9,673 nt of DNA, taken from contig CAQUWW010000109.1 of assembly GCA_948896875.1 (NCBI GenBank), positions 1 through 9,673 on the forward strand. Direction: 5' to 3'. The notes beneath the pieces were generated by a model. That model made no database searches and was not told the DNA's origin. It saw nothing but the letters and a program-made list of their open reading frames with translations. The translations under genes and the position numbers were made by a program. Positions 1-6,796 of this stretch are shown here, in pieces. How positions within the stretch are numbered: the first letter of the stretch is position 1; each line of letters opens with the position of its first letter. Source of the stretch: an uncultured Acetatifactor sp. GTDB lineage: Bacteria; Bacillota; Clostridia; Lachnospirales; Lachnospiraceae.

Positions 1-56
1 ACTTCCTCCGATGTCTGCAATGCCAGCTGTAACAAATCTTCCAATTTCTGATTCAT
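1..56 (-). CDS. N-terminus of a probable S8-family (subtilisin-like) peptidase, cut by window edge
   Basis: Only the first 18 codons are visible, starting at the ATG at 56-54 and reading off the left edge; the peptide begins MNQKLEDLLQLALQTSEE. As I remember them, Clostridia S8-family serine peptidases often begin with a similar M-x-x-K-L-E-x-L-L-x-L-A-L segment before an E-rich stretch, so I suggest that family. No catalytic residue can be seen. The upstream sequence (GGTAGAAAAAGT before ATG) has no strong Shine-Dalgarno. The reading frame is open upstream to the stop at 207-209, so another start is possible, but the family resemblance favours this ATG. It lies downstream of, and in the same direction as, the coiled-coil gene at 273-860, so the two may be co-transcribed. 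Confidence 0.5.
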   Translation of the reverse strand, partial: MNQKLEDLLQLALQTSEE

Positions 57-182
57 ACTTTTTCTACCGGTCCGTTTGATTCCGTTCCCATTTCTTATCA
101 ATACTATATCCCGGACCTGTGAATTTTGTGCCACTGCATTTCCTGTAATTCCTTTTCTTATACAGCTACCGCTTCCGGCCTC

Positions 183-280
183 TTCGACTTCTTTCCTGTC
201 AGATTCTCATTCCTTCACACTGACAGCAGCATCCATAGCTTCCGTCCCTTCGATTTCTTTCCTGCCTGATTTTCATTCCT
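183..280. repeat. Imperfect direct repeat, two ~32-bp copies 66 bp apart
   Basis: Copies at 183-214 and 249-280 match at 28 of 32 positions by eye. The 66-bp offset equals 22 codons. Each copy, read on the minus strand, contains a TGA (209-207 and 275-273) in the same frame. The right-hand TGA is the stop of the 195-residue coiled-coil protein, so the repeat runs across the end of that gene. A third, more diverged copy of part of the unit lies at about 312-332, inside the gene, 81 bp (27 codons) further right. The rest of the 57-272 gap shows no gene or clear terminator. Confidence 0.7.
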
Positions 281-860
281 GCCCGCCGGCAGAGGCCGCC
301 ACAGAAGCGGCATCCACCACCTCCGGCCCTTCCGAGGAGACTTCCGCATTCTCCGCCGCCTCTCTCGGGTCCGGATATTCCTTCTCTTCCTCGTCTCCCC
401 AGAGAGAATCGTATTTTTCCCGCTTCTGGCGCCGCACCACTGCGCCGACATTTTTCGCCGTCTGGTACATTTCCATGCTGAATTCCATCAGCTTTTTCTC
501 ATCTGACGCCGGCACGATGGCACCGCGCATGAGCCTGCGCGCTACTTCCATGATTTTCCCCATATCCGCAGCATAGTCCTGCGCCGCGTCCGCCTGCTGG
601 TCCGCCACCGCCTCGTTCCAGTATGCACAGTACTGTTCGGATAATTTGCTCAGATAATCCTGATATTCATTCTGTTTTTCATCCAGCGCCTGTAAAGTCA
701 GTTCCAGCGTGGCCGCTTCCGAGCCGTACTTTTCCTGTCCGCCCGGAGTATGTTCCATTTTGGAACGCAGATTCTGCAGCTGCTTTGATACATTCGATTT
801 CTCCAGCCGGTAATTTTTTATCTGTTCCCTGTAAATTTCCTGAGCCTCTCCGATTTTCAT
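273..860 (-). CDS. Conserved-looking coiled-coil protein of unknown function (195 aa)
   Basis: I do not recognise a named family. The protein is soluble, with no signal peptide or membrane segment. Residues about 5-38 and 45-80 are rich in E, K, Q and L with heptad-like spacing and look like two antiparallel coiled-coil helices joined by a PGGQE turn. Residues 95-150 form another mostly helical, charged part (MEVARRLMRGAIVPASDEKK). The tail from about 155 is acidic and alanine-rich and looks disordered. The start at 860 has AAGGACGGTGG just upstream as a ribosome binding site. A promoter candidate lies at 883-913, so the gene may be the first of a unit that includes the S8-like gene. Oddly, the acidic tail sequence is partly repeated in frame after the stop codon (see repeat at 183-280). 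A scaffold or regulatory role would be a guess. Confidence 0.75.
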   Translation of the reverse strand: MKIGEAQEIYREQIKNYRLEKSNVSKQLQNLRSKMEHTPGGQEKYGSEAATLELTLQALDEKQNEYQDYLSKLSEQYCAYWNEAVADQQADAAQDYAADMGKIMEVARRLMRGAIVPASDEKKLMEFSMEMYQTAKNVGAVVRRQKREKYDSLWGDEEEKEYPDPREAAENAEVSSEGPEVVDAASVAASAGGQE

Positions 861-882
861 TGTCCACCGTCCTTGTTTTCTT

Positions 883-913
883 TTTATATCGTCTTTTTTC
901 CAATAAAAGTCAA
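883..913 (-). promoter_or_regulatory. Candidate promoter for the coiled-coil gene
   Basis: On the minus strand TTGACT (913-908) is followed after 19 bp by TATAAA (888-883), with an A-rich spacer. Each hexamer matches the sigma-70 consensus at 5 of 6 positions, but the spacing is two longer than ideal. It would start transcription about 15-20 bases before the ATG at 860. Confidence 0.4.
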
Positions 914-940
914 TCGTTCAATGTCGGTAGAAACCTCTTT

Positions 941-1351
941 TCACACGGCTTTCTTCCGGATTTCCAGCAGAATGAGCACCATGCTTACCCCGGTCAGAAG
1001 ATGGCCGATTCCCGCAATCCCGGAAATGGAGGCGTCCATCCCCCGGCTCAGCTGAGTCCCCAGCACCTGCGCCAGCCCTCGAAGCAGGAATCCCAGCGCC
1101 GTGATATTAATTCCAATCTGGTAGAACACCAGGCACTTTTTCACCTTATTCCCCGTAAAGGAAAATACCTTCTCCACTGCCATCAGCAGCAGAAAGAAGA
1201 ACATTCCAAGCAGAAAATAGTGGGTATGTATGACGGACAGATTGGTCAATCCGGAAAAATGCCTGAATTTCGTGAATTCCCGGTAAAACACCCCGAACAC
1301 CATCGCCATAATACTGTAAAGTAACGCCAGATTCCCATACCTTTTTGTCAT
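941..1351 (-). CDS. DUF2871 family small membrane protein (136 aa)
   Basis: The protein has four predicted transmembrane helices, at about residues 8-24, 41-58, 73-94 and 108-130, separated by short basic loops, and fills the usual length of the DUF2871 family as I recall it. Family-like segments are VFYREFTKF (21-29), IHTHYFLLGMF (41-51), RGLAQVLGTQLSRG (91-104) and ASISGIAGIGHLL (107-119). The function of this family is not known to me. Histidines at 42, 44 and 117 fall in membrane helices and could bind a cofactor (see findings). The start at 1351 is well supported by GAAGGAGAGG a few bases upstream. It lies downstream of the AraC-type gene in the same direction with a 183-bp gap, so it may be co-transcribed or have its own weak promoter. 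Confidence 0.85.
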   Translation of the reverse strand: MTKRYGNLALLYSIMAMVFGVFYREFTKFRHFSGLTNLSVIHTHYFLLGMFFFLLLMAVEKVFSFTGNKVKKCLVFYQIGINITALGFLLRGLAQVLGTQLSRGMDASISGIAGIGHLLTGVSMVLILLEIRKKAV

Positions 1352-1534
1352 ACTTTTTCCTCTCCTTCTCCATAGGTAGTTTATTGTCCTGCTTTTTCAC
1401 AGATTCCCTGACGCGGACGCTCCACGCTTTGAGCTCCAGCCTGTTTTCTATCCTTTATGGTAACATTTTCCGGTGCCTCCTGCAAGCGCCTCTTCTGTTA
1501 CTGTTCTCTCTGCTTCCGCTTACTCTATTCTCCT
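1352..1534 (-). other. Gap between AraC gene and DUF2871 gene, weak promoter candidate
   Basis: No gene is visible in these 183 bases and I find no convincing terminator after the AraC gene. On the minus strand TTGCAG (1485-1480) and TACCAT (1462-1457) are 17 bp apart, a weak promoter match that could serve the DUF2871 gene. The ribosome binding site GAAGGAGAGG lies at the left end, directly before its ATG. Confidence 0.25.
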
Positions 1535-2344
1535 TTATCCCTGCAGTCTTCTCCGATACCTGCTGGGCGGCTCCCCGTACAGTTGGCGAAAGCGCCGGGA
1601 GAAGTAGAACGGATCGCAGAATCCCAGCTCTCCGCTGATCTCCCCCACAGGCTGACTCCCCACCGCAAGGCGTTTGCACGCCGCCTGGAAAACCATATCC
1701 TCCAAATATTGGTGAATCGTTCTGCCTGTCTCTTGCCGAAAGCGCCGGGACAGTGTGATTTCAGACACGAACAGGGCCTCTGCTATCTGTCTTGCCGTGG
1801 TTCCCGCGGACAGATGGCCATGAATATACCTCATAGTTTCCTCCACAAGGGGAGAATAAGCGGCAACCGATTTTCCCACAATGTCATATTGTTTCAGCAG
1901 ACGAAAGGTCAGACCACGGATCTCCTGCTCCAGCTCCAGTACGTCTTCCCAGCAGTTCCCACGATACCGCCTGAGCATGTCTTCGAACAGACTTTTCTCA
2001 AGAGGACACTCCGCCGCAAACCTCAGGCCCCAGGCCAGATCATAGCCGTCAGGCTTTACAAGCCGCAGATGAAAATACAGCTTTTCCAGAGTATCGGCAC
2101 AGCCATAGCTGAAGGTAAGCCCGGCCGGAATAAAATAGGCATAACCGGGACGAAGCGGAAACCTTTCCTTCTCTATCTCTATCCATCCTTCCCCGCCGGA
2201 GACCAGATACAGACGGGAATAAGGCGAACAGACATCCTCGCTGAACCAGTTGTCCTGACTCAGATACACAAATCCGCTGTCATCAATCTCCATATGCCAC
2301 CGGTTAATATTTTCAATTAATTCCGTATTGTATTCAAATGGCAT
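1535..2344 (-). CDS. AraC-family transcriptional regulator, probably controls the fucosidase
   Basis: The protein (269 residues from the chosen start) has an N-terminal AraC-type cupin sensor domain (about 30-110, with SRLYLVSGGEGWIEIE and LRPGYAYFIPAGLTFSYG) and a C-terminal DNA-binding domain (about 165-265) with two helix-turn-helix units: TARQIAEALFVSEITLSRRF, then the AraC signature VGEISGELGFCDPFYFSRRF. The sensor domain probably binds a sugar released by the neighbouring enzyme. The frame is open to an ATG at 2449, but that ATG has no ribosome binding site and the extra 35 codons cover a good promoter (2411-2439). The ATG at 2344 has GGAG 8 bases upstream, so I chose it. The gene is divergent from the GH29 fucosidase, the usual arrangement for an AraC regulator and its target. 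Family is certain; the ligand is unknown. Confidence 0.9.
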   Translation of the reverse strand: MPFEYNTELIENINRWHMEIDDSGFVYLSQDNWFSEDVCSPYSRLYLVSGGEGWIEIEKERFPLRPGYAYFIPAGLTFSYGCADTLEKLYFHLRLVKPDGYDLAWGLRFAAECPLEKSLFEDMLRRYRGNCWEDVLELEQEIRGLTFRLLKQYDIVGKSVAAYSPLVEETMRYIHGHLSAGTTARQIAEALFVSEITLSRRFRQETGRTIHQYLEDMVFQAACKRLAVGSQPVGEISGELGFCDPFYFSRRFRQLYGEPPSRYRRRLQG

Positions 2345-2378
2345 GTCAGAATCTCCATTTTGTTGATTTAAAAATGCA

Positions 2379-2407
2379 TGGACTCTCGGGCAAATTTTCT
2401 CTATACT
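2379..2407 (+). promoter_or_regulatory. Promoter of the GH29 fucosidase gene
   Basis: TGGACT (2379-2384) and TATACT (2402-2407) are separated by exactly 17 bp and match the sigma-70 consensus at 4 and 5 of 6 positions. Transcription would start near 2414, giving a leader of about 50 bases that ends in the very strong ribosome binding site AAAGGAGGG (2452-2460) before the ATG at 2465. The weak -35 would suit an activator. A 19-bp pseudo-palindrome (TCTAT-N9-ATAGA, 2400-2418) spans the -10 and start region. Confidence 0.6.
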
Positions 2408-2410
2408 GTA

Positions 2411-2439
2411 AGCATAGATTCTTTCAGATAATATGTCAA
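2411..2439 (-). promoter_or_regulatory. Promoter of the AraC-family gene
   Basis: On the minus strand a perfect TTGACA (2439-2434) and TATGCT (2416-2411) are separated by exactly 17 bp. The start point would fall near 2404, about 60 bases before the ATG at 2344. The -10 element is interlocked with that of the divergent fucosidase promoter, so polymerase on one should block the other. Confidence 0.6.
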
Positions 2440-2464
2440 GGTATTCCATGTAAAGGAGGGTATC

Positions 2465-3907
2465 ATGTACGAAGCAACATTTGCATCACTGACACAATTC
2501 CAGTGCCCTGCGTGGTTCAGGGACGTAAAATTCGGAATCTGGAGCCACTGGGGTCCTCAGTCCGTTCCCATGTGCGGAGACTGGTATGCAAGAAATATGT
2601 ACATACAGGGGTCGGAACAGTATGAGTATCATGTGAGGACTTACGGTCATCCGTCCAAATTCGGCTACAAGGACATCTGCGCTCTGTGGAAAGCGGAGAA
2701 TTTTGACCCGGATGCTCTGATGGAAAAGTATTACAAGGCGGGCGCCAGATTTTTCGTGGCTCAGGCTTCTCACCACGATCACTTTTTCAATTTCAAATCC
2801 CAGTACAACCGATTCAATTCCGTGGATATGGGACCGGGAAAGGATATCTGCGGACTGTGGAAAGCCGCCTGTAAAAAGTATCAAATGCCTTTTGGTCTGA
2901 CAGAGCACCTGGGCGCCTCTTTCGCATGGTGGCGCAGCAACAAGGGCGCCGATACCTACGGTCCTTATGCCGGAGTTCCCTATGACGGCAACGACCCTGC
3001 ATACAGAGATTTCTATCATGATAATTATGAGCATGTGGCAAAGCCTGGAGAACCTGACAAGTGGGTCTGGCTTACCAAAAATAAGAGCTTCCGCGAATAC
3101 TGGCTGAAGGTAATGAAAGAAATCATCGACAATTACCAGCCCGAACTGCTTTACTCCGACAGTTCTCTGCCTTTTAGTGAAAGCGAGACCGGGGATGACG
3201 CCGATTATCTGTATGGTCTGGAAGCGGTGGCTTATCTGTACAATACCTCGGAGAAAATCCATGGAAGTAACCAGGCCGTGTACACCCAGAAGAACCGCTC
3301 GGAAAATATCTACAAGGTGGGCGCTCTGGACATCGAGAGAAGCCAGCTTCACGATATCTCTCCCACTCCATGGATGTCGGAGACCTGCATCGGCGGCTGG
3401 TTTTATGACAAAAAGGCAAAATACAAGACACCTCATCATATCCTGGATATCCTGGTGGATACCATCAGCAAGAACGGAACCTTCCTCCTGAATATCCTGC
3501 AGCGTCCGGACGGAACCATAGAGGAAGAGGCCCATTGGATTCTGGATGAGCTGGCGGAATGGTTTGCCGTAAACGGAGAGGCCGTATATGGCACAAGGCC
3601 CTGGCGAGTTCCGGGAGAAGGACATGCAAAAGTAATCATTGACGGCTTCCGGGAGGAGCAGGTGGAATGGGATGACGATGACTTCCGCTTTGTGCAGAAG
3701 GATGGAAAGCTGTATGCCTATGTGATGAAATCCACAGGCCGCAGAAGTACGGTGATTACCAGCCTGAATGCCGACGAACAGGTAAGTTCGGTCCGGCTGT
3801 TGGGCCATGGCCCTGTGAACTTCTGCCAGCATCCGGGCGCGCTGGTGGTTGACCTTCCGGAGAAGCTGCCCGTAAAATATGCCAATGTGCTGGAGATCTG
3901 TTTCTGA
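2465..3907 (+). CDS. Cytoplasmic GH29 alpha-L-fucosidase
   Basis: The 480-residue protein is a GH29 retaining alpha-L-fucosidase, which removes terminal L-fucose from oligosaccharides. The catalytic barrel spans about 10-375. Landmarks are FGIWSHWGPQSVP (23-35), the substrate-binding HHD (103-105), LTEHLGASFAWW (145-156), the probable nucleophile Asp232 in LLYSDSSLP, a WMSETCIGGWFY stretch (303-314) and NGTFLLNILQRPDGTI (337-352). A short beta domain follows from about 380. There is no signal peptide, so it acts inside the cell on imported sugars. The usual HHDGF reads HHDHF and the usual LLNVGP reads LLNILQ, placing it in a diverged branch; the acid/base residue cannot be named by eye. The start has AAAGGAGGG upstream. 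The divergent AraC gene is its likely regulator, and a hairpin closes the unit. The exact linkage cleaved (alpha-1,2, 1,3/4 or 1,6) cannot be told. Confidence 0.9.
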   Translation: MYEATFASLTQFQCPAWFRDVKFGIWSHWGPQSVPMCGDWYARNMYIQGSEQYEYHVRTYGHPSKFGYKDICALWKAENFDPDALMEKYYKAGARFFVAQASHHDHFFNFKSQYNRFNSVDMGPGKDICGLWKAACKKYQMPFGLTEHLGASFAWWRSNKGADTYGPYAGVPYDGNDPAYRDFYHDNYEHVAKPGEPDKWVWLTKNKSFREYWLKVMKEIIDNYQPELLYSDSSLPFSESETGDDADYLYGLEAVAYLYNTSEKIHGSNQAVYTQKNRSENIYKVGALDIERSQLHDISPTPWMSETCIGGWFYDKKAKYKTPHHILDILVDTISKNGTFLLNILQRPDGTIEEEAHWILDELAEWFAVNGEAVYGTRPWRVPGEGHAKVIIDGFREEQVEWDDDDFRFVQKDGKLYAYVMKSTGRRSTVITSLNADEQVSSVRLLGHGPVNFCQHPGALVVDLPEKLPVKYANVLEICF

Positions 3908-3936
3908 ATGGGAAATACAACTCTTCCATAGCAGTG

Positions 3937-3963
3937 AGAGCCGCCGGTTCAGCCGGCGGCTCT
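3937..3963. terminator. Hairpin between convergent fucosidase gene and nrdG
   Basis: A perfect 11-bp GC-rich stem (AGAGCCGCCGG / CCGGCGGCTCT) with loop TTCAG lies about midway between the two stop codons, 30 bases after one and 27 after the other. Neither side carries a clear T-tract, so it is not a textbook intrinsic terminator, but its placement suggests a bidirectional terminator or 3'-end stabiliser. Confidence 0.6.
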
Positions 3964-3989
3964 GTAATGTCATCAGTTAAAACTTCCCG

Positions 3990-4538
3990 TCAATCAGGCA
4001 GGCACACCGTGATACCTGCCTGCAATGATTTCTTTACATCGATCAGGCGCTGATTTTCCGAGCCGCGAAACGCCAGCCTCAGATTCTTCTTCTCTTCCAC
4101 AAACTCCCCGTCCACAAGCACGTCGATGCAGTCCAGCAGCTCCCACACAGTCCGGTCCGCCGCGAATTCCGTTCCTCCCACAGAACTTACTCCGGCCCAG
4201 ACCAGCAGATCTTTCTCATAATCATATCCCGTATAGCACCAGATACTTTTTTGAGGATACCGCTTCCGCACCGCCTTTAAAAGTTTCAGCACCGTTCCTC
4301 TGTTCTCCGGCTCCATAGGTTCTCCGCCCAGTATGCTCAAACCTTTGATATAGTCCGGCTCAAGGGCCTCCAGGATTTCCTCCTCCGTCTCCTGGGTATA
4401 CTCTCTGCCATAGTGGAAATCCCAGGCCTCACTGTTAAAGCACCCCTTACAGCGATGGGTACAGCCGCTGACGAAGAGGGACACCCGAATCCCCGGGCCG
4501 TTGGCCACATCTGTCTTTTTGATATTCGCGTAGTTCAT
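3990..4538 (-). CDS. nrdG: Anaerobic ribonucleotide reductase activating protein (radical SAM)
   Basis: NrdG is a radical S-adenosylmethionine enzyme that abstracts a hydrogen from NrdD to make its glycyl radical. The 182-residue protein starts with NYANIKKTDVANGPGIRVSLF, as in the family, followed by the iron-sulfur motif C26-x3-C30-x2-C33 (CTHRCKGC), a reduced C-x3-C-x2-C cluster site. The SAM-binding GGEP is at 71-74. Later family features are KSIWCYTGYDYE (96-107) and VLVDGEFVEEKKNLRLAFRGS (about 140-160), which ends in the SENQR segment. Length is typical. Its ATG overlaps the nrdD stop by 4 bases (ATGA), so it is translationally coupled to nrdD; a GAGGG sequence a little upstream, inside nrdD, could help initiation. 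All core residues are intact. Confidence 0.97.
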   Translation of the reverse strand: MNYANIKKTDVANGPGIRVSLFVSGCTHRCKGCFNSEAWDFHYGREYTQETEEEILEALEPDYIKGLSILGGEPMEPENRGTVLKLLKAVRKRYPQKSIWCYTGYDYEKDLLVWAGVSSVGGTEFAADRTVWELLDCIDVLVDGEFVEEKKNLRLAFRGSENQRLIDVKKSLQAGITVCLPD

Positions 4539-6661
4539 AGATGCAGCACCCTCGACTTGATTTCCTTAGTCTTGCCGGTATTCCAGAAATTCTCTCCCAG
4601 ATAACCGCAGGTCCGCCTTGTCACATTCATTTTGGAATGGTCCTTGTTGTGACACTGGGGGCATTCCCACTCGTTGTCCTCATTGATCCGAATCTCTCCG
4701 TCATAGCCGCACACATGGCAGTAATCTGACTTTGTGTTGAACTCGCCGTACTGAATATTGTCATAGATAAAGCGGATCAGCTCCTCCACCGCCTCCACAT
4801 TGTTCAGCAGATTGGGAATCTCCACGTAGGAGATGGCCCCGCCCAGAGACTTATTCTGGAACTCGCTCTCAAAGGTAAATTTCGTAAAGGCGTCTATGGG
4901 CTCCCGCACATCCACATGATAGGAGTTGGTATAGTATCCCTTGTCCGTCACATTTGGAATGTCTCCGTATTTCTCCCTGTCAATTCTGGCAAAGCGGTAG
5001 CACAGCGTCTCCGCAGGGGTGCCGTACAGACTGAATCCGATTCCGGTCTCCTCCCGCCATCTGGCCGCCGTCTCTTTCAGATGGTCCATGACCCTCAGGG
5101 CAAATTCCTTTCCCTTAGGCTCCGTATGGCTGCAGCCCTTCATCAGCCAGGTCAGCTCATAGAGACCGATATATCCCAGAGACATGGTGGAATAACCGCC
5201 TTTCAACAGTTTGTCTATTCTTTCGCCCTTTTTCAGCCTGGCAATGGCGCCGTACTGCCAGTGGATAGGACTGACATCCGACAGGGTCCCCAGAAGCGCC
5301 TTGTGTCTGCACATCAGCGCCTCCCTGCACAGCTCCAGCCGCTCGTCCAGCCGCTTCCAGAAAATGTCTTCATTTCCCTCCGACACAATGCCGATCTGAG
5401 GGAGATTCAGGCTGACCACGCCCTGATTAAAGCGGCCTTCCCATTTATAATTCCCCTCCTCATCCTTCCATGGGGAGAGGAAGGAACGACATCCCATGCA
5501 GGAAAATACATTTCCCTCGTAATTCTCCCGCATCTTCTTGGCGGAAATGTAGTCGGGGTACATTCTTTTGGCGGAACATTTCGCCGCAAGTCGGGTCACA
5601 TAATCATACTTTCCGCCTTTCAGGCAGTTATTTTCATCCAGCACATACACCAGCTTCGGGAAGGCAGGCGTCACATACACGCCCTTCTCATTTTTGGTGC
5701 CCTGAATGCGCTGATTCAGAATCTCCACAATAATGCGCACTGTCTCTTCGACATATTCGTCCTCATCGTCTATATGGAGGAACAGCGTCACACAGGGAGA
5801 CTGGCCGTTGGTGGTCATCAGGGTGTTACTCTGGTACTGTATGGTCTGCACGCCCGAGCGCAGCTCGTCCTGCAGACGCAGCTCCACAATCCTGTCCTTC
5901 ATACCACTGTCCAGAGTGTCGCCAAACTCTTCTTCCAGCTGGTCCTGGAACTTCTCCCTGCTCTTACGCAGATATTTGCCCAGATGTTTGATATTCACAG
6001 ACTGGCCGCCATACTGATTGCTTGCCACCGCCGCGATGATCTGTGTGGTCACCGTACAGGCCACCTGGAAGCTTTTGGGGGACTCTATCATTTTCCCGTT
6101 GATGGATGTCCCATTGTCCAGCATATCCTTGATATTGATCAGGCAGCAGTTAAAAATGGGCTGAATAAAATAATCCGCATCATGAAAATGAAATACGCCG
6201 TTGTCATGGGCCAGAGAGAGATGCTCCGGCAGCAGCATCCGTCTGGTCACATCTCTGGATACCTCCCCTGCGATATAATCCCGCTGGGTGGAGGCAAGAC
6301 GGGTATTCTTGTTGGAGTTTTCTTCCGCAAGCTCCTTATTTTCATTGCGTATCAGCTTCAGAATAGACTCGTCTGTGGTATTGGACTTGCGCATCAGGCT
6401 TCTCTGATAACGGTACACAATATACTTTTTGGCCAGCACATACTTATTATTCTGCACCAGATGCTGCTCAATGACATCCTGCACATGCTCCACGGCCTGC
6501 AGCTCCTTCCCTTCGGCCTTCACGGCTTCCAGGATTTCCTCCACCAGCGCATTGCCGGCCCTGTCCTTTTCTTCCACCTCGTTATTCGCCTTTTGGATGG
6601 CGGAAGTAATTTTCTCCTCCTCATAGGCTACCACGCGCCCGTCCCTTTTCTGAATCTTCAT
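4535..6661 (-). CDS. nrdD: Class III anaerobic ribonucleoside-triphosphate reductase
   Basis: NrdD reduces ribonucleoside triphosphates to dNTPs without oxygen, using a glycyl radical. From the ATG at 6661 it has 708 residues: an N-terminal ATP-cone for allosteric control (MKIQKRDGRVVAYEEEK up to about residue 90), the ten-stranded barrel, and the C-terminal radical domain. Visible key residues are the FNCCLIN cysteines (172/173), the SCMGCRS loop (Cys388, Cys391) that should carry the thiyl radical, four zinc-site cysteines (648, 651, 667, 670) and the radical glycine Gly686 in RRTCGYLG. The NCC cysteine hints at the formate-using NrdD1 type, an inference only. Alternative starts are a TTG at 6703 (with GGAG 7 bases upstream) and an ATG at 6670; I chose 6661 because family members begin at the M-K-x-x-K-R-D-G segment and AAAGG lies 10 bases upstream. 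It forms an operon with nrdG, under probable NrdR control. Confidence 0.97.
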   Translation of the reverse strand: MKIQKRDGRVVAYEEEKITSAIQKANNEVEEKDRAGNALVEEILEAVKAEGKELQAVEHVQDVIEQHLVQNNKYVLAKKYIVYRYQRSLMRKSNTTDESILKLIRNENKELAEENSNKNTRLASTQRDYIAGEVSRDVTRRMLLPEHLSLAHDNGVFHFHDADYFIQPIFNCCLINIKDMLDNGTSINGKMIESPKSFQVACTVTTQIIAAVASNQYGGQSVNIKHLGKYLRKSREKFQDQLEEEFGDTLDSGMKDRIVELRLQDELRSGVQTIQYQSNTLMTTNGQSPCVTLFLHIDDEDEYVEETVRIIVEILNQRIQGTKNEKGVYVTPAFPKLVYVLDENNCLKGGKYDYVTRLAAKCSAKRMYPDYISAKKMRENYEGNVFSCMGCRSFLSPWKDEEGNYKWEGRFNQGVVSLNLPQIGIVSEGNEDIFWKRLDERLELCREALMCRHKALLGTLSDVSPIHWQYGAIARLKKGERIDKLLKGGYSTMSLGYIGLYELTWLMKGCSHTEPKGKEFALRVMDHLKETAARWREETGIGFSLYGTPAETLCYRFARIDREKYGDIPNVTDKGYYTNSYHVDVREPIDAFTKFTFESEFQNKSLGGAISYVEIPNLLNNVEAVEELIRFIYDNIQYGEFNTKSDYCHVCGYDGEIRINEDNEWECPQCHNKDHSKMNVTRRTCGYLGENFWNTGKTKEIKSRVLHL

Positions 6662-6728
6662 ATTCCTCATACCTTTCTGCAGTCTGCGAATTCCTGTCAA
6701 CAATCTTCAGCTCCAAAGCCGCGCATAC

Positions 6729-6765
6729 AAAAGGGCCGCTCCGCAAAGATCTACGGAGACGGCCC
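6729..6765 (-). terminator. Terminator-like hairpin inside the nrdDG leader
   Basis: On the minus strand GGGCCG-T-CTCCG (6765-6754) pairs with CGGAGCGGCCC (6743-6733): 11 bp with one bulged T and a 10-base loop, followed by TTTTGTAT. This has the form of a modest intrinsic terminator. It could end transcripts coming from the phosphorylase/kinase genes. It also lies downstream of the promoter at 6816-6844, so nrdD transcripts from that promoter must read through it, which suggests attenuation. Confidence 0.6.
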
Positions 6766-6781
6766 ACTCAATATCTTGTGT
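6766..6781 (-). promoter_or_regulatory. NrdR box 2 (proximal to nrdD)
   Basis: The minus-strand sequence ACACAAGATATTGAGT matches the NrdR box palindrome (acaCwAtATaTwGtgt, from memory) at 14 of 16 positions. NrdR is the ATP/dATP-sensing repressor of ribonucleotide reductase genes. The box lies 31 bp from box 1, the three-helical-turn spacing expected for NrdR box pairs. Confidence 0.8.
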
Positions 6782-6796
6782 CTTTTATGGTCTTCG

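Noticed and set aside
207..275. TGA codons at 273-275 and 207-209 as recoded selenocysteine
   Set aside because: No SECIS-like hairpin seen downstream, no redox motif around them, and the repeat structure explains the frame better.
76..576. A serine- and phenylalanine-rich open frame on the plus strand
   Set aside because: It is opposite the coiled-coil gene and reflects its Glu/Lys-rich codons in reverse; no start signal.
2486..3973. A 495-codon open frame on the minus strand opposite the fucosidase gene
   Set aside because: Antisense to a clear GH29 gene, runs through the hairpin at 3937-3963, and the protein has no recognisable domain.
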